Both the position numbers and the translations under genes were made by a program. Positions 25,693 through 33,540 of a stretch of 64,000 nucleotides of DNA are shown here, piece after piece. The DNA comes from Sphaerisporangium dianthi. GTDB lineage: Bacteria; Actinomycetota; Actinomycetes; Streptosporangiales; Streptosporangiaceae. The notes under the pieces were generated by a model that saw only the letters and a list, made by a program, of their open reading frames with translations, was not told the origin of the DNA and searched no databases. Where the stretch lies: NCBI RefSeq assembly GCF_042654065.1, contig NZ_JBHSFP010000039.1, positions 1 through 64,000 on the forward strand. Reading direction: 5' to 3'. Each line of letters begins with the position of its first letter. Positions within the stretch are counted from its first letter, which is position 1.

Positions 25693-25834
25693 CCGAGACA
25701 GACGCGACGGCCTCCATGCCACCTGCCGGTGACCAAGCCCGGGGTCGGAGGGCAGCGCGGTTAGGATCGGAGATCGCCATCCTCGGCGAACTCGATGCCG
25801 CCCTCCGCCTCCACTCGGCCAGGTGTGATCCGAC

Positions 25835-26563
25835 GTGAACTTCCGCGAACCATGGCCCGCCGGCGCGGAAGAGGCCACCGCCCTCCAGTCCCGGCTGCGC
25901 CGTTCCGTCACGCGCACCGGCCCGGCCGTCCCCGAGATCCGGCGCCTGGCCGGCCTCGACGTCACCTACAGCAAGGACGATGACCGGCTCATCGCCGCCG
26001 TGGTCGTGCTCGACGCCGCCACGCTGGAGGTCCAGGACGTCGTCGTGCACGAGGCCAAGCCGAGGTTCCCCTACCTCCCCGGCCTGTTCTCCTTCCGGGA
26101 ACTCCCCCCGCTCCTCGCCGCCCTGGAGAAGGTCGACCACCTACCCGACCTGCTGATGTGCGACGGCCACGGCATCGCGCACCCCCGCAGATTCGGTCTC
26201 GCCTGCCATCTCGGCGTGGTGACCCAGATCCCGACGATCGGCGTAGCCAAACAGGCACTCATCGGCACGTACGAGGAACCGGGACCCTCGAAGGGAGACC
26301 GCTCACCCCTCACCGACCAGGGAGAGGTCATCGGAAGCGTCCTCAGAACCGCCGCCCAGGTCAAACCGGTCTTCGTGTCGATCGGCCACATGATGAGCCT
26401 GGAAGTCGCATGCGAGGTGACCCTGAACAGCACCCCGCGCTACCGCATCCCCCAGCCGATACGCCTCGCCGACCAGACCTCCCGCCGCACCCTCAAATCG
26501 CCACAAACGTACCTGGTCTCCGACCCGAGGCCGCCCGACGGCTACCAGTCACGACCGGCATAA
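25835..26563 (+). CDS. nfi: Endonuclease V (deoxyinosine 3' endonuclease)
   Basis: A 242-residue protein with the Nfi motifs: GLDVTYS with the first catalytic Asp (about residue 42), HEAKPRFPYLPGLFSFRE with the Glu and PYLPG wedge, and CDGHGIAHPRRFGLACH with the second Asp. It nicks DNA one base 3' of deoxyinosine during repair of deaminated adenine. The GTG start is 142 nt after the DUF2000 gene. Length is in the usual range. Confidence 0.93.
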   Translation: MNFREPWPAGAEEATALQSRLRRSVTRTGPAVPEIRRLAGLDVTYSKDDDRLIAAVVVLDAATLEVQDVVVHEAKPRFPYLPGLFSFRELPPLLAALEKVDHLPDLLMCDGHGIAHPRRFGLACHLGVVTQIPTIGVAKQALIGTYEEPGPSKGDRSPLTDQGEVIGSVLRTAAQVKPVFVSIGHMMSLEVACEVTLNSTPRYRIPQPIRLADQTSRRTLKSPQTYLVSDPRPPDGYQSRPA

Positions 26564-26599
26564 CCGTCAACGTAGCGGTCGAAGGGGCCAAAACGCGCT

Positions 26600-27005
26600 G
26601 AGTCATCCATCAGTAGATGCGTGCAGGTGCCAGACATCCGTCCAGAAGACCAGTTCCGTTTCAGCCGCGCCCGTCGGGTCCACGGCGGCCCGGGGTTCTC
26701 CGAGCAGGTCGTACTCGGTGACCCATTGACCGCCCGGGGTGCCGGCGAGCCCGTTGGAGGTGTCCTCGACCTGGACCGATCACCAGTGGGTCTTGCCCCA
26801 GCCCAGGTTGCCTGCCGGGACGTCCCACGTGGTCCTGCCACCCAGGCCGCTGATCTCACACCAGTCCCAGGTCCCGGACGGACCCGATGCCCCGAGCAGA
26901 CCTGGAACCAGTACAGGACGTGACGACACCGACCCCCGAGGTCGCGTACGCGCCCAACGTCGGGGTCAGCGAGCCGACCAGCGGGAATGTGACTCATGTC
27001 CCGAC
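26600..27005 (-). pseudogene. Decayed fragment of an RHS/YD-repeat-type secreted protein gene
   Basis: No intact frame exists, but joining frames on the minus strand gives PLVGSLTPTLGAYATSG, then YWFQVCSG, then TWDWCEISGLGGRTTWDVPA, then NLGWGKTHW, an in-frame TGA, and SVQVEDTSNGLAGTPGG. These resemble the linker modules of actinobacterial RHS-repeat proteins (W-x-VPAGxLxWG-x-x-Y/HW). At least two frameshifts and one stop are needed, so this is a dead remnant. It fills the gap between endonuclease V and the SSI gene. Confidence 0.6.
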
Positions 27006-27038
27006 CCTCGTCAACCTCTTGAATTGCGCATCGGGGTG

Positions 27039-27548
27039 TCAGAAGCCGAAGACGGCGCCGGTGACGGCTTTCAGTTCGCAGCGGTTGCCGAAGGTGCGTT
27101 CGTAGGACAGGCGGCTGCTGTCCCACAGGCCGGCGCCGAAGACGGTGACGGGGTCGTACTCCTTGGTGCAGTTGGCGTCCGGGGAGACGTGCAGCTCGTT
27201 CAGGTCGGCAGAGACGCGTTCGAGTTGCTTGCAGGCGTCGGCGGCCTTCGGGTGGCCGCCGGAGGGCGGGCCGCATTGGAGGAGGACGGCCTTGTCGGCG
27301 GGGGTGGGCGACTCGCCCCTGGCGACCGTCAGCAGGAGCACGCGGCTCACCCCCTTGGCCGGCGCCTCGCGGATCGCGGATCCGAAGGCGGTCTCCTCGA
27401 TCGGGACCCGGGGGATGGTCTCGGCGGCCGGGCCCGCCGGGAGCTGCCGGGGGATGGCGGCGGTGTCGGTGGTGGGCGTCGGCGACAGGGCCGCCGCTGC
27501 GCCGAGGAGCAGGACCGCGCAGGTCAGGCCCGTTGCGAGGCGTCGCAT
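27039..27548 (-). CDS. Secreted subtilisin-inhibitor-like (SSI family) protease inhibitor
   Basis: A 169-residue secreted protein: signal peptide to about residue 25, a Pro-rich stretch, then an SSI domain (about 65-169) with the four conserved Cys (LQCGP, DACKQL, NCTKEYDP, GNRCELK) and the hallmark YDPVTVFGAG after the reactive loop. By alignment with Streptomyces SSI (CPMVYDP) the P1 residue is Lys in CTKEYDP, which predicts inhibition of trypsin-like rather than subtilisin-like enzymes. It is divergent from peptidase A of the six-gene array, an unusual and probably meaningful pairing. Confidence 0.88.
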   Translation of the reverse strand: MRRLATGLTCAVLLLGAAAALSPTPTTDTAAIPRQLPAGPAAETIPRVPIEETAFGSAIREAPAKGVSRVLLLTVARGESPTPADKAVLLQCGPPSGGHPKAADACKQLERVSADLNELHVSPDANCTKEYDPVTVFGAGLWDSSRLSYERTFGNRCELKAVTGAVFGF

Positions 27549-27881
27549 GCGTTTCCCCCGATCTTTCTCGCGATGGTGGCGGTCGGCGTCCTCCCGCCCT
27601 TTGGGTCGAACGTTCTCGTCATCTGTGGCGCCGCAATCCCGCCCGGGGGTGCCGTCATGCGCTCAGGCAGCGTGGCGAACCGTCCTGAGAGCCGAGCGAC
27701 AAGCCGAATGCGACGCACCAGATATCTCTCCGGTTCCACCGGTTTCATAACAACCAGGTAACACACCGGTCGTTTTGTCCCATTTGGGGGTCAGTGGCCA
27801 AGATCGTCGCAGTACGGTCGTCAGGTCTCTTTACGTACGCATGGGTCCTTCCCGGGCAACCCATGACATAGAAGGAGTTCA
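27549..27881. other. Divergent promoter region of the inhibitor and peptidase A
   Basis: A 333-bp gap. It contains, toward peptidase A, the TGTCCC-ATTTGGGG element shared with other array members at 27777-27790, and a GAAGGAG ribosome site just before 27882. No gene is seen. Confidence 0.6.
27777..27800 (+). promoter_or_regulatory. Shared array element upstream of peptidase A
   Basis: TGTCCCATTTGGGGG followed by TCAGTGG, nearly the same as before peptidase E but 105 rather than 59 bases before the start. The TCCC and GGGG halves are inverted. Confidence 0.45.
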
Positions 27882-29390
27882 ATGAACACCCGAGCAAAGC
27901 GCCTGATCCTCCCTCTCGGTGGCGCCCTCATCGCCACCGGCATGATCGGCGCGACCCTCACCACCACCGCCAGTGCCGAGACCAAGCCCACCCCGGTGAA
28001 GTCCGGCAAGCTGGCGAACAACGGGACCGACGCGAAGGCCATCGCGGGCGCCTGGACCCCCAGCAAGCTCAAGGCGGCGACGCACTACAACGAGGACTCC
28101 TCGCTGTCGGCGAAGCTGAAGGCGAGCACGAGCAAGGCCTCCGCCGACGGCAAGGCCGGCTCCATCGCCCCGACCGGCGACGGCGACAAGACCGCCGGAA
28201 CGTCGAAGAACGTCAACCTGCCGACCAACGTCGGCAAGGTGTTCTTCCAGGTCGACGGCAAGCCCTACTGGTGCTCCGGCACCTCCGTCCAGTCGAAGTA
28301 CCACAACCTGGTCGCCACGGCCGGGCACTGTGTGTACGACACGGACAAGAACAAGTACGTCGACAACTTCGTCTTCATCCCCGGCTACTACCAGGGCAAG
28401 GCGCCGTGGGGCATCTACGTCGGCGCGAAGGTCAACCTCCACAGCGACTTCACGGTCTATGAGGACTACGACTTCGACTACGCCTTCGTCAACGTCTACG
28501 ACGGCATCAAGCAGACCGGCGAGAAGACCGTCGACAAGGCGACCTTCGACGCCTACAAGGGTCCCAAGTGGGCCAAGGACGTCGAGATCACCAAGGACGA
28601 GTACCAGAAGAAGGTCGACGAGAAGGGCGGCGAGACCGCCGACGCCTGGTCCAAGTCGACCGGCTCCGAGACCGTCCTTCCCTGGGGCGCCGCCGGCGGC
28701 CAGAAGGTCCTGAAGGAAGTCACCAAGGACGAGTACGACAAGGCCCCCGCGGCCAACGCCAAGGTGAACTACGCGAAGGCGCCGGCCAAGACCGCCACGG
28801 AGTTCGTGGACGAGGTCACGTACAACAAGTACACGGGCCCCGGCTACAAGAAGATCGTCGACTCGGCCTACACCATCACCCATTACTACGTGAAGTACTG
28901 GGTGAAGAAGGCGACCACGGTCAAGTACTACAAGACCGTGTTCACCATCAAGACCTTCGTGGCCGCGGGCCGTCTCGGCGACAACGTCGGCGGCCAGGGC
29001 TTCACCTGGAACCGCAGCACGAAGGCGAAGCAGTTCAGCTTCGGCTACCCGACCGCTTCGCACCTCGACGGCAACAAGGCCTACACCGGCGAGACCATGA
29101 AGTGGTGCTACGGGCAGACGGCCGCCGCCCCGGCCGTGTCCAAGTACAAGGCCGAGGAGCAGCTCGCCATCAAGTGCGCCTTCACCCCTGGCGCGACCGG
29201 CGGCCCGTTCCTCATCGTGTACAAGAACGCGAACCGGACCGGCTACCTCAACGGCGTCGTGAGCCTGACTCTCGACACCGACGGCAACGGTCGCTACGAC
29301 CACATCACGACGCCGTACTTCAACAGCGACACCTACGGCGTCTACAAGGCCGCCGCGAGCCTGTGGACCGGGAAGCTTACGACAAGCTGA
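27882..29390 (+). CDS. Array peptidase A: secreted chymotrypsin-fold protein, Ser-to-Thr, with insertion domain
   Basis: 502 residues: signal peptide to about 32, propeptide-like segment to about 108, peptidase domain from VNLPTNVGKVFF. His149 is in VATAGHC with the Cys131-Cys150 pair, Asp199 is in DFDYAFV, but the position of the nucleophile reads GATGGP: Thr439 (codon ACC) replaces Ser. A roughly 150-residue Tyr/Lys-rich insertion (about 210-360) separates the Asp strand from GRLGDNVGGQGF; it holds repeated ITKDEY / VTKDEY / YTGPGYKK motifs. Probably inactive or very weak as a serine protease; Thr nucleophiles are rare in this fold. ATG preceded by GAAGGAG. Confidence 0.85.
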   Translation: MNTRAKRLILPLGGALIATGMIGATLTTTASAETKPTPVKSGKLANNGTDAKAIAGAWTPSKLKAATHYNEDSSLSAKLKASTSKASADGKAGSIAPTGDGDKTAGTSKNVNLPTNVGKVFFQVDGKPYWCSGTSVQSKYHNLVATAGHCVYDTDKNKYVDNFVFIPGYYQGKAPWGIYVGAKVNLHSDFTVYEDYDFDYAFVNVYDGIKQTGEKTVDKATFDAYKGPKWAKDVEITKDEYQKKVDEKGGETADAWSKSTGSETVLPWGAAGGQKVLKEVTKDEYDKAPAANAKVNYAKAPAKTATEFVDEVTYNKYTGPGYKKIVDSAYTITHYYVKYWVKKATTVKYYKTVFTIKTFVAAGRLGDNVGGQGFTWNRSTKAKQFSFGYPTASHLDGNKAYTGETMKWCYGQTAAAPAVSKYKAEEQLAIKCAFTPGATGGPFLIVYKNANRTGYLNGVVSLTLDTDGNGRYDHITTPYFNSDTYGVYKAAASLWTGKLTTS

Positions 29391-29405
29391 CCGATCTTAG
29401 GGCAT

Positions 29406-29440
29406 GGTAGGGGGCACGGGCGCATGTCCGGCCCCCTACC
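29406..29440 (+). terminator. Hairpin terminator after peptidase A
   Basis: A 10-bp perfect stem (GGTAGGGGGC and inverted copy) with a 15-nt loop, 15 nt after the stop of peptidase A. Confidence 0.7.
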
Positions 29441-29579
29441 GGGGCAGTCCGTCGATCGCCGGCCACTCCCCATAACGAAGTGAACCCAGGTCAGCCAAGT
29501 ACAGTGCCGTTCAGCAAATGATCTGGAAAAATCGCCCTTCACTGCTGTCCGCTGACGACTGACCCTTGGAAGGTACGAA

Positions 29580-30839
29580 ATGCCCCCCCGTGCGAGACGG
29601 TTCGCGCTCACTCTCTGCGGCGCACTGGCTGCCGCGAGCGTGATCCTGTCCGCGGGCCCGGCATCGACCGGAGCGCTGGCCGCGGCCCGTTCCGCGCCCG
29701 CCGGCATCACGTCCGTCCCCTTGGCGCAGAGCGACACCGACATGCAGAGGGTCGTCGAATGGTGGACGCCCGACCGGCTGAAGCGCGCCAGCAGTTACGC
29801 ACCCCAGACCTCCGCCGCCGCTCCCGGGACGCCCGCCCCCAGCGCGAGCACCGCGCCCAGCGCGAGCACCGCGCCCAGCGCGAGCACCGCGCCCAGCCGG
29901 GCCGCCGGCGCGAAGGGCGCCGGCGCCGCTTCCACGGTGACCACGGCCGCCGCGAAGGCGGACACGACGTCCAAGGCTCCGGCCGCGACCACGGCGGTGC
30001 CCGGAACCGTCCCGCTGAAGGCCGCCCCGAAGACGGTGAACTCCCGCAACGTCAACCTGCCGCTCACCGTGGGCAAGGTCTTCTTCCGCAACGGCACCAC
30101 CGAGTACTGGTGCTCGGCGTCGTCCGTGCACTCGAAATACGGCAACGTCGTCGCCACCGCGGGCCATTGCGCGTACGACGTGAAGAACGGCAAGCCGGTC
30201 GATTACTGGATCTTCATCCCGTCCTACGCCGATGGGCAGACGCCGTTCGGCATCTACGTCGGGCACACGCTGTACCTCAACGACACCTACGCGGCCACGG
30301 GCGACTTCGACTTCGACTACGCCTTCGTCACCGTCCACCGGGGCTACAAGTGGGAGCCCGACTACGACGCGAACGGCGCCCCCAAGAAGGACGCCAAGGG
30401 CCTGCCGACGTACAAGCGCGTCGACACCGGCGTGATGGAGACCAAGGTCGGCGGCCAGGGTTTCGCCTGGAACAGGGGATACACCGTCGCCGCGTACGCC
30501 TTCGGCTACCCCGCCGGCCCGCATCCGAACGGCACCAGGCCGTTCGACGGGCGGACCATGCAGTCCTGCCTCACCCGCGCCACCAGGAAGATCTCCACGG
30601 AGAAGTGGGAGCTCAACGGCGGCGTGCTGTTCCGAGGGTGCGCGTTCACGGCCGGCGCGAGCGGCGGCCCGTGGGTGATCAAGTACAGCGGCACCAAGCG
30701 CATCGGTTACCTCAACGGCGTCAACAGCCTGACGTGGGACCTTGACGGCGACGGCCGCTCCGACGGCGTGTCCTCGCCGTACTTCGACAAGGCCACCTAC
30801 CTGGTCTACTCCTACGCCTCCCGGCAGAAGACCAGCTGA
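29580..30839 (+). CDS. Array peptidase B: divergent secreted serine peptidase
   Basis: 419 residues and the most divergent array member. Signal peptide about 1-36; an Ala/Ser/Thr/Pro-rich linker (about 78-150) with three copies of the hexapeptide APSAST; then the peptidase domain with His196 (VATAGHC), Asp246 (DFDYAFV) and Ser361 (GASGGP), so the triad is intact. The loop that carries the big insertion in A, C and D is only about 30 residues here (EPDYDANGAPKKDAKGLPTY). The upstream region lacks the TCCC/GGGA element of the other five, so it may be regulated differently. Confidence 0.88.
   Translation: MPPRARRFALTLCGALAAASVILSAGPASTGALAAARSAPAGITSVPLAQSDTDMQRVVEWWTPDRLKRASSYAPQTSAAAPGTPAPSASTAPSASTAPSASTAPSRAAGAKGAGAASTVTTAAAKADTTSKAPAATTAVPGTVPLKAAPKTVNSRNVNLPLTVGKVFFRNGTTEYWCSASSVHSKYGNVVATAGHCAYDVKNGKPVDYWIFIPSYADGQTPFGIYVGHTLYLNDTYAATGDFDFDYAFVTVHRGYKWEPDYDANGAPKKDAKGLPTYKRVDTGVMETKVGGQGFAWNRGYTVAAYAFGYPAGPHPNGTRPFDGRTMQSCLTRATRKISTEKWELNGGVLFRGCAFTAGASGGPWVIKYSGTKRIGYLNGVNSLTWDLDGDGRSDGVSSPYFDKATYLVYSYASRQKTS
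29838..29897 (+). repeat. In-frame 18-bp tandem repeat in peptidase B
   Basis: Three exact copies of an 18-bp unit (CCCAGCGCGAGCACCGCG) plus a 6-bp partial copy, encoding the repeated APSAST linker. Likely prone to length change by slippage. Confidence 0.9.
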
Positions 30840-31032
30840 TCCCGCGTCCGCGGAGCGCGTCGAGGCAGCACCTGTGGCCATCGGCACCCTGAACGTCTCG
30901 GGTGGTGGAGAGCAGCCCCAGGTTGGTCCGTTCCATCCCCGACCCAGTTGAGAAACGGGCGTTTTGTCTGTTTCGCCGCGCCCGCGAGCCCCTTAGACGT
31001 GACCACCCACCCATTCGGCTCCCTCGGTTCCG

Positions 31033-31048
31033 TGTGATGTGCGTCACA
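31033..31048. promoter_or_regulatory. CRP-like site TGTGA-N6-TCACA upstream of peptidase C
   Basis: TGTGATGTGCGTCACA fits the CRP/GlxR consensus exactly and extends to GTGTGA...TCACAC. It lies 277 bp before the start. Near-identical copies occur at the equivalent place before peptidases D and E. Confidence 0.6.
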
Positions 31049-31265
31049 CCGGCAGCTCTCCGGTCAAGCCCTGGTTGACTCCCGCCACATGCGCACCAAA
31101 GGTCTCAAACCTGGTCTCATCTGGGCGAATGCGCGCGAGTCACAGAGATCCTGACATCCGCTGTCTGCTCGCACGACGATCACAGAAAGATCACGCAGGA
31201 CGAAGCCCACAAAATCATCACGTTCCGGGTTACCGCCATCAAGATCTTCTCTGTATCTTCATGGC

Positions 31266-31289
31266 TATCCCTTTACTGACGCATGGGGC
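31266..31289 (+). promoter_or_regulatory. Shared array element upstream of peptidase C
   Basis: TATCCCTTTACTGACGCATGGGG, identical to the copy before peptidase D up to its last base, starting 59 bases before the TTG. A TATCTT box seven bases upstream suggests that transcription starts near the element. Confidence 0.5.
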
Positions 31290-31324
31290 GCAGGAAGCGT
31301 TCCACGCCAGCCCAAGGAGTTTCC

Positions 31325-32893
31325 TTGAACACCCGAGTCAAGCGTCTCGCCCTCCCGCTCGGTGGCGCTCTCGCCGCCACCAGCATGATCGGCGCCACCC
31401 TGGTCACCTCCGCCAATGCCGCCACCGCGCCGCAGAAGAAGATGGTGTCCCTGGCTTCCGCCAGCAACGCTCAGAAGATCGCCACCTACTGGAAGTCCAA
31501 CGGTGGCGCGAACCTGAAGGCGGCCGCGCAGTTCACCGGCGCCGAGCAGACCAACCAGAAGATCAAGCTTGGTGGCGGCGACGCCGCTCCTGACGGCAAG
31601 GCCGGCTCCATCCTGCCGACCGGTCAGGAGAAGGTCACCCCGACCAAGGTGAAGAACGTCAACCTGCCGAAGACCATCGGCAAGGTCTTCTTCACGGTGG
31701 GCGACAAGGAGTACTGGTGCTCCGCGTCCTCCGTGCAGGCCAAGTACCGCAACCTGGTCGCCACCGCCGGACACTGCGTGTTCGACGAGGGTGTTCAGAA
31801 CGGCGCGCTCGACAACTGGGTCTTCATCCCGGGCTACTACCAGGGCAAGACCCCCTGGGGCATCTACGTGGGTAAGGCCGCCTACACCCACTACGACTTC
31901 GCCGTCTACGAGGACTACGACAGCGACTACGCTTTCGTGACCGTCTACAACGGCATCGCCTACGCCGGCGAGAAGCAGGTCACCAAGAAGACCTTCGACG
32001 AGTGGGGCGGCTACAAGTACGCCAAGGACGTCGAGATCACGGAGAAGGAGTACAAGCAGCTCGTCGACGAGTTCGGCAAGGACGCTCCGGTCTTCGCGAA
32101 GGCCGACCCCGACGCCGAGAAGGTCGTGCCCTACAGCACTCCGCTGGGCAAGACCCCCGCGGGCGAGGTCAAGCTGTACACCAAGGAAGTGACCAAGGAC
32201 GAGTTCGCGGCTGCCGGCAACGGCAACCACAACTTCAACCAGGCCAACTACAAGAGCTTCCCCCAGGTCAAGGCTGACGTCGTGACCAAGGAGCAGTACG
32301 ACGCCTACACCGGCAAGGGCTACAAGAAGATCGTCGATGGCGCTTACACCATCGAGCACTACTTCGTCGAGTACAAGGCGATCGTCTCCCCGGGCGCCGT
32401 CAAGTACTTCAAGACGGTCTACTTCATCGAGTACTACAAGGACGCGGGTCGCCTGGGCGACAACGTCGGTGGCCAGGGCTTCACCTGGAACCAGAAGGTC
32501 GGCCAGCCGGTCTACGCCTTCGGCTACCCCGCGGCCCCGCACCCCGACGGTGACAAGCCGTTCACCGGTGTGACGCCGAAGTGGTGCTACGGCAAGACCT
32601 TCGCTGCCGCCGCGGCCGCGAAGTTCAAGGCCGAGGCCCAGATCGGTCTCAAGTGCTCCATGACCGCCGGCTCCTCCGGTGGCCCCTGGATCCTCAAGTA
32701 CAGCAGCACGAAGCGTCTCGGCTACATCAACGGTGTCACCAGCCTCATCGGCGACGCCGACACGAACGGCCGCATCGACTTCGCGACCTCGCCGTACTTC
32801 GACACCGAGACCTACTCGATCTACAAGTCGGCCGCCAACCTCTGGTCCGGCTCGATCGTGACCAAGGACGGCGACGTCGTCACCAAGGCCTGA
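31325..32893 (+). CDS. Array peptidase C: secreted serine peptidase with insertion domain
   Basis: 522 residues from a TTG start at 31325, chosen because AAGGAG lies seven bases upstream and the following codons align with the ATG start of peptidase A (NTRxKRLxLPLGG). Signal peptide about 1-32, pro-region to about 110, triad His150, Asp201, Ser451 (GSSGGP), Cys132-Cys151 and Cys421-Cys444 as likely disulfides. The insertion spans about 213-372 with EITEKEY, EVTKDEF, VVTKEQYDAYTGKGYKK repeats. Looks catalytically competent. A duplicate of peptidase D: about 14 differences in the first 257 residues and about 9 in the last 164, but a strongly different centre. Confidence 0.9.
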   Translation: MNTRVKRLALPLGGALAATSMIGATLVTSANAATAPQKKMVSLASASNAQKIATYWKSNGGANLKAAAQFTGAEQTNQKIKLGGGDAAPDGKAGSILPTGQEKVTPTKVKNVNLPKTIGKVFFTVGDKEYWCSASSVQAKYRNLVATAGHCVFDEGVQNGALDNWVFIPGYYQGKTPWGIYVGKAAYTHYDFAVYEDYDSDYAFVTVYNGIAYAGEKQVTKKTFDEWGGYKYAKDVEITEKEYKQLVDEFGKDAPVFAKADPDAEKVVPYSTPLGKTPAGEVKLYTKEVTKDEFAAAGNGNHNFNQANYKSFPQVKADVVTKEQYDAYTGKGYKKIVDGAYTIEHYFVEYKAIVSPGAVKYFKTVYFIEYYKDAGRLGDNVGGQGFTWNQKVGQPVYAFGYPAAPHPDGDKPFTGVTPKWCYGKTFAAAAAAKFKAEAQIGLKCSMTAGSSGGPWILKYSSTKRLGYINGVTSLIGDADTNGRIDFATSPYFDTETYSIYKSAANLWSGSIVTKDGDVVTKA

Positions 32894-32934
32894 CGTTCTA
32901 GCCAGCTAGAGCAGAGCAGTCCAGTAGTTTCTTA

Positions 32935-32964
32935 GCGGGGCCCGGCATTCGTGCCGGGCCCCGC
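32935..32964 (+). terminator. UUCG-capped terminator after peptidase C
   Basis: A perfect 13-bp G/C stem with a TTCG tetraloop, 41 nt after the stop codon. Confidence 0.85.
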
Positions 32965-33251
32965 TTCGCGTTGTACGGCGCCGGCCGGTGCCGAACCTGT
33001 CCCGACCAAGCGAACTCGTTCCCGCGCAGAATCCGTCCAGCCGAGCGAGCTCGTCCCCCGGCGGTGTAGATCGCAGATGGCGAACGGGCTGTGGAGACCA
33101 CCTACGAGGCGCTTCTGTGGCGGACCCGGTCGCGGGGTCCCGGAGCCCCGCCCAGCTCGCCACGTGAGCTCGAAGGCGTCTCGGAGAGGGTCGAGTGCCT
33201 TCGCAGGGCGCTTAGACGTAGCGAGACCCTGATTCGGCTCCATCTGGTTGA

Positions 33252-33267
33252 TGTGATCTGCGTCACA
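33252..33267. promoter_or_regulatory. CRP-like site TGTGA-N6-TCACA upstream of peptidase D
   Basis: TGTGATCTGCGTCACA, one base different from the copy before peptidase C, 274 bp before the start. Confidence 0.6.
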
Positions 33268-33481
33268 CCCATCGACATCCCGGACGTAACCGACCACTTA
33301 CGTCACAACCGAACCAGCCACTGCCAAGCCCCTCTGATCTGCGACTAAGGGGCGATCTTGGGCGACCGCAGAGGGATGACTCACCTGACTGCGGGGTTAC
33401 GAAAAGGTCACGCCCGGGCGAAGGCCAAAATTCCCCCCGAAACGGCCCCACAGCTCAAGATCTACTCGCTATCTTCATGGC

Positions 33482-33505
33482 TATCCCTTTACTGACGCAT
33501 GGCAC
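33482..33505 (+). promoter_or_regulatory. Shared array element upstream of peptidase D
   Basis: TATCCCTTTACTGACGCATGG, starting 59 bases before the TTG start, as in peptidase C. Confidence 0.5.
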
Positions 33506-33540
33506 GCAAGATGCGTTCCACGACAGCCCAAGGAGTTTCC

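Larger units (their letters stand above)
30840..31324. other. Long upstream region of peptidase C
   Basis: 485 bp without a gene. It contains a perfect CRP-type palindrome at 31033-31048, a TATCTT -10-like box at 31254-31259 and the shared array element at 31266-31289. An in-frame ATG at 31283 could extend the protein by 14 codons but has no ribosome site. Confidence 0.6.
32894..33540. other. Long upstream region of peptidase D
   Basis: 647 bp without a gene. It holds the terminator of C (32935-32964), a CRP-like site (33252-33267), a TATCTT box at 33470-33475 and the shared array element. The last 70 bp are nearly identical to those before C, offset by 2216 bp. Confidence 0.6.

Noticed and set aside
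26542..27276. 244-codon continuous minus-strand frame over the RHS remnant
   Set aside because: The continuous frame reads nonsense, crosses the SSI gene and switches away from the meaningful frame; the recognisable motifs are split over two other frames.
31283..31324. Upstream ATG start for peptidase C (and the equivalent 33499 for D)
   Set aside because: It would place a charged stretch before the signal peptide and lies inside the shared promoter-proximal element; the TTG has a ribosome site and aligns with the ATG of peptidase A.
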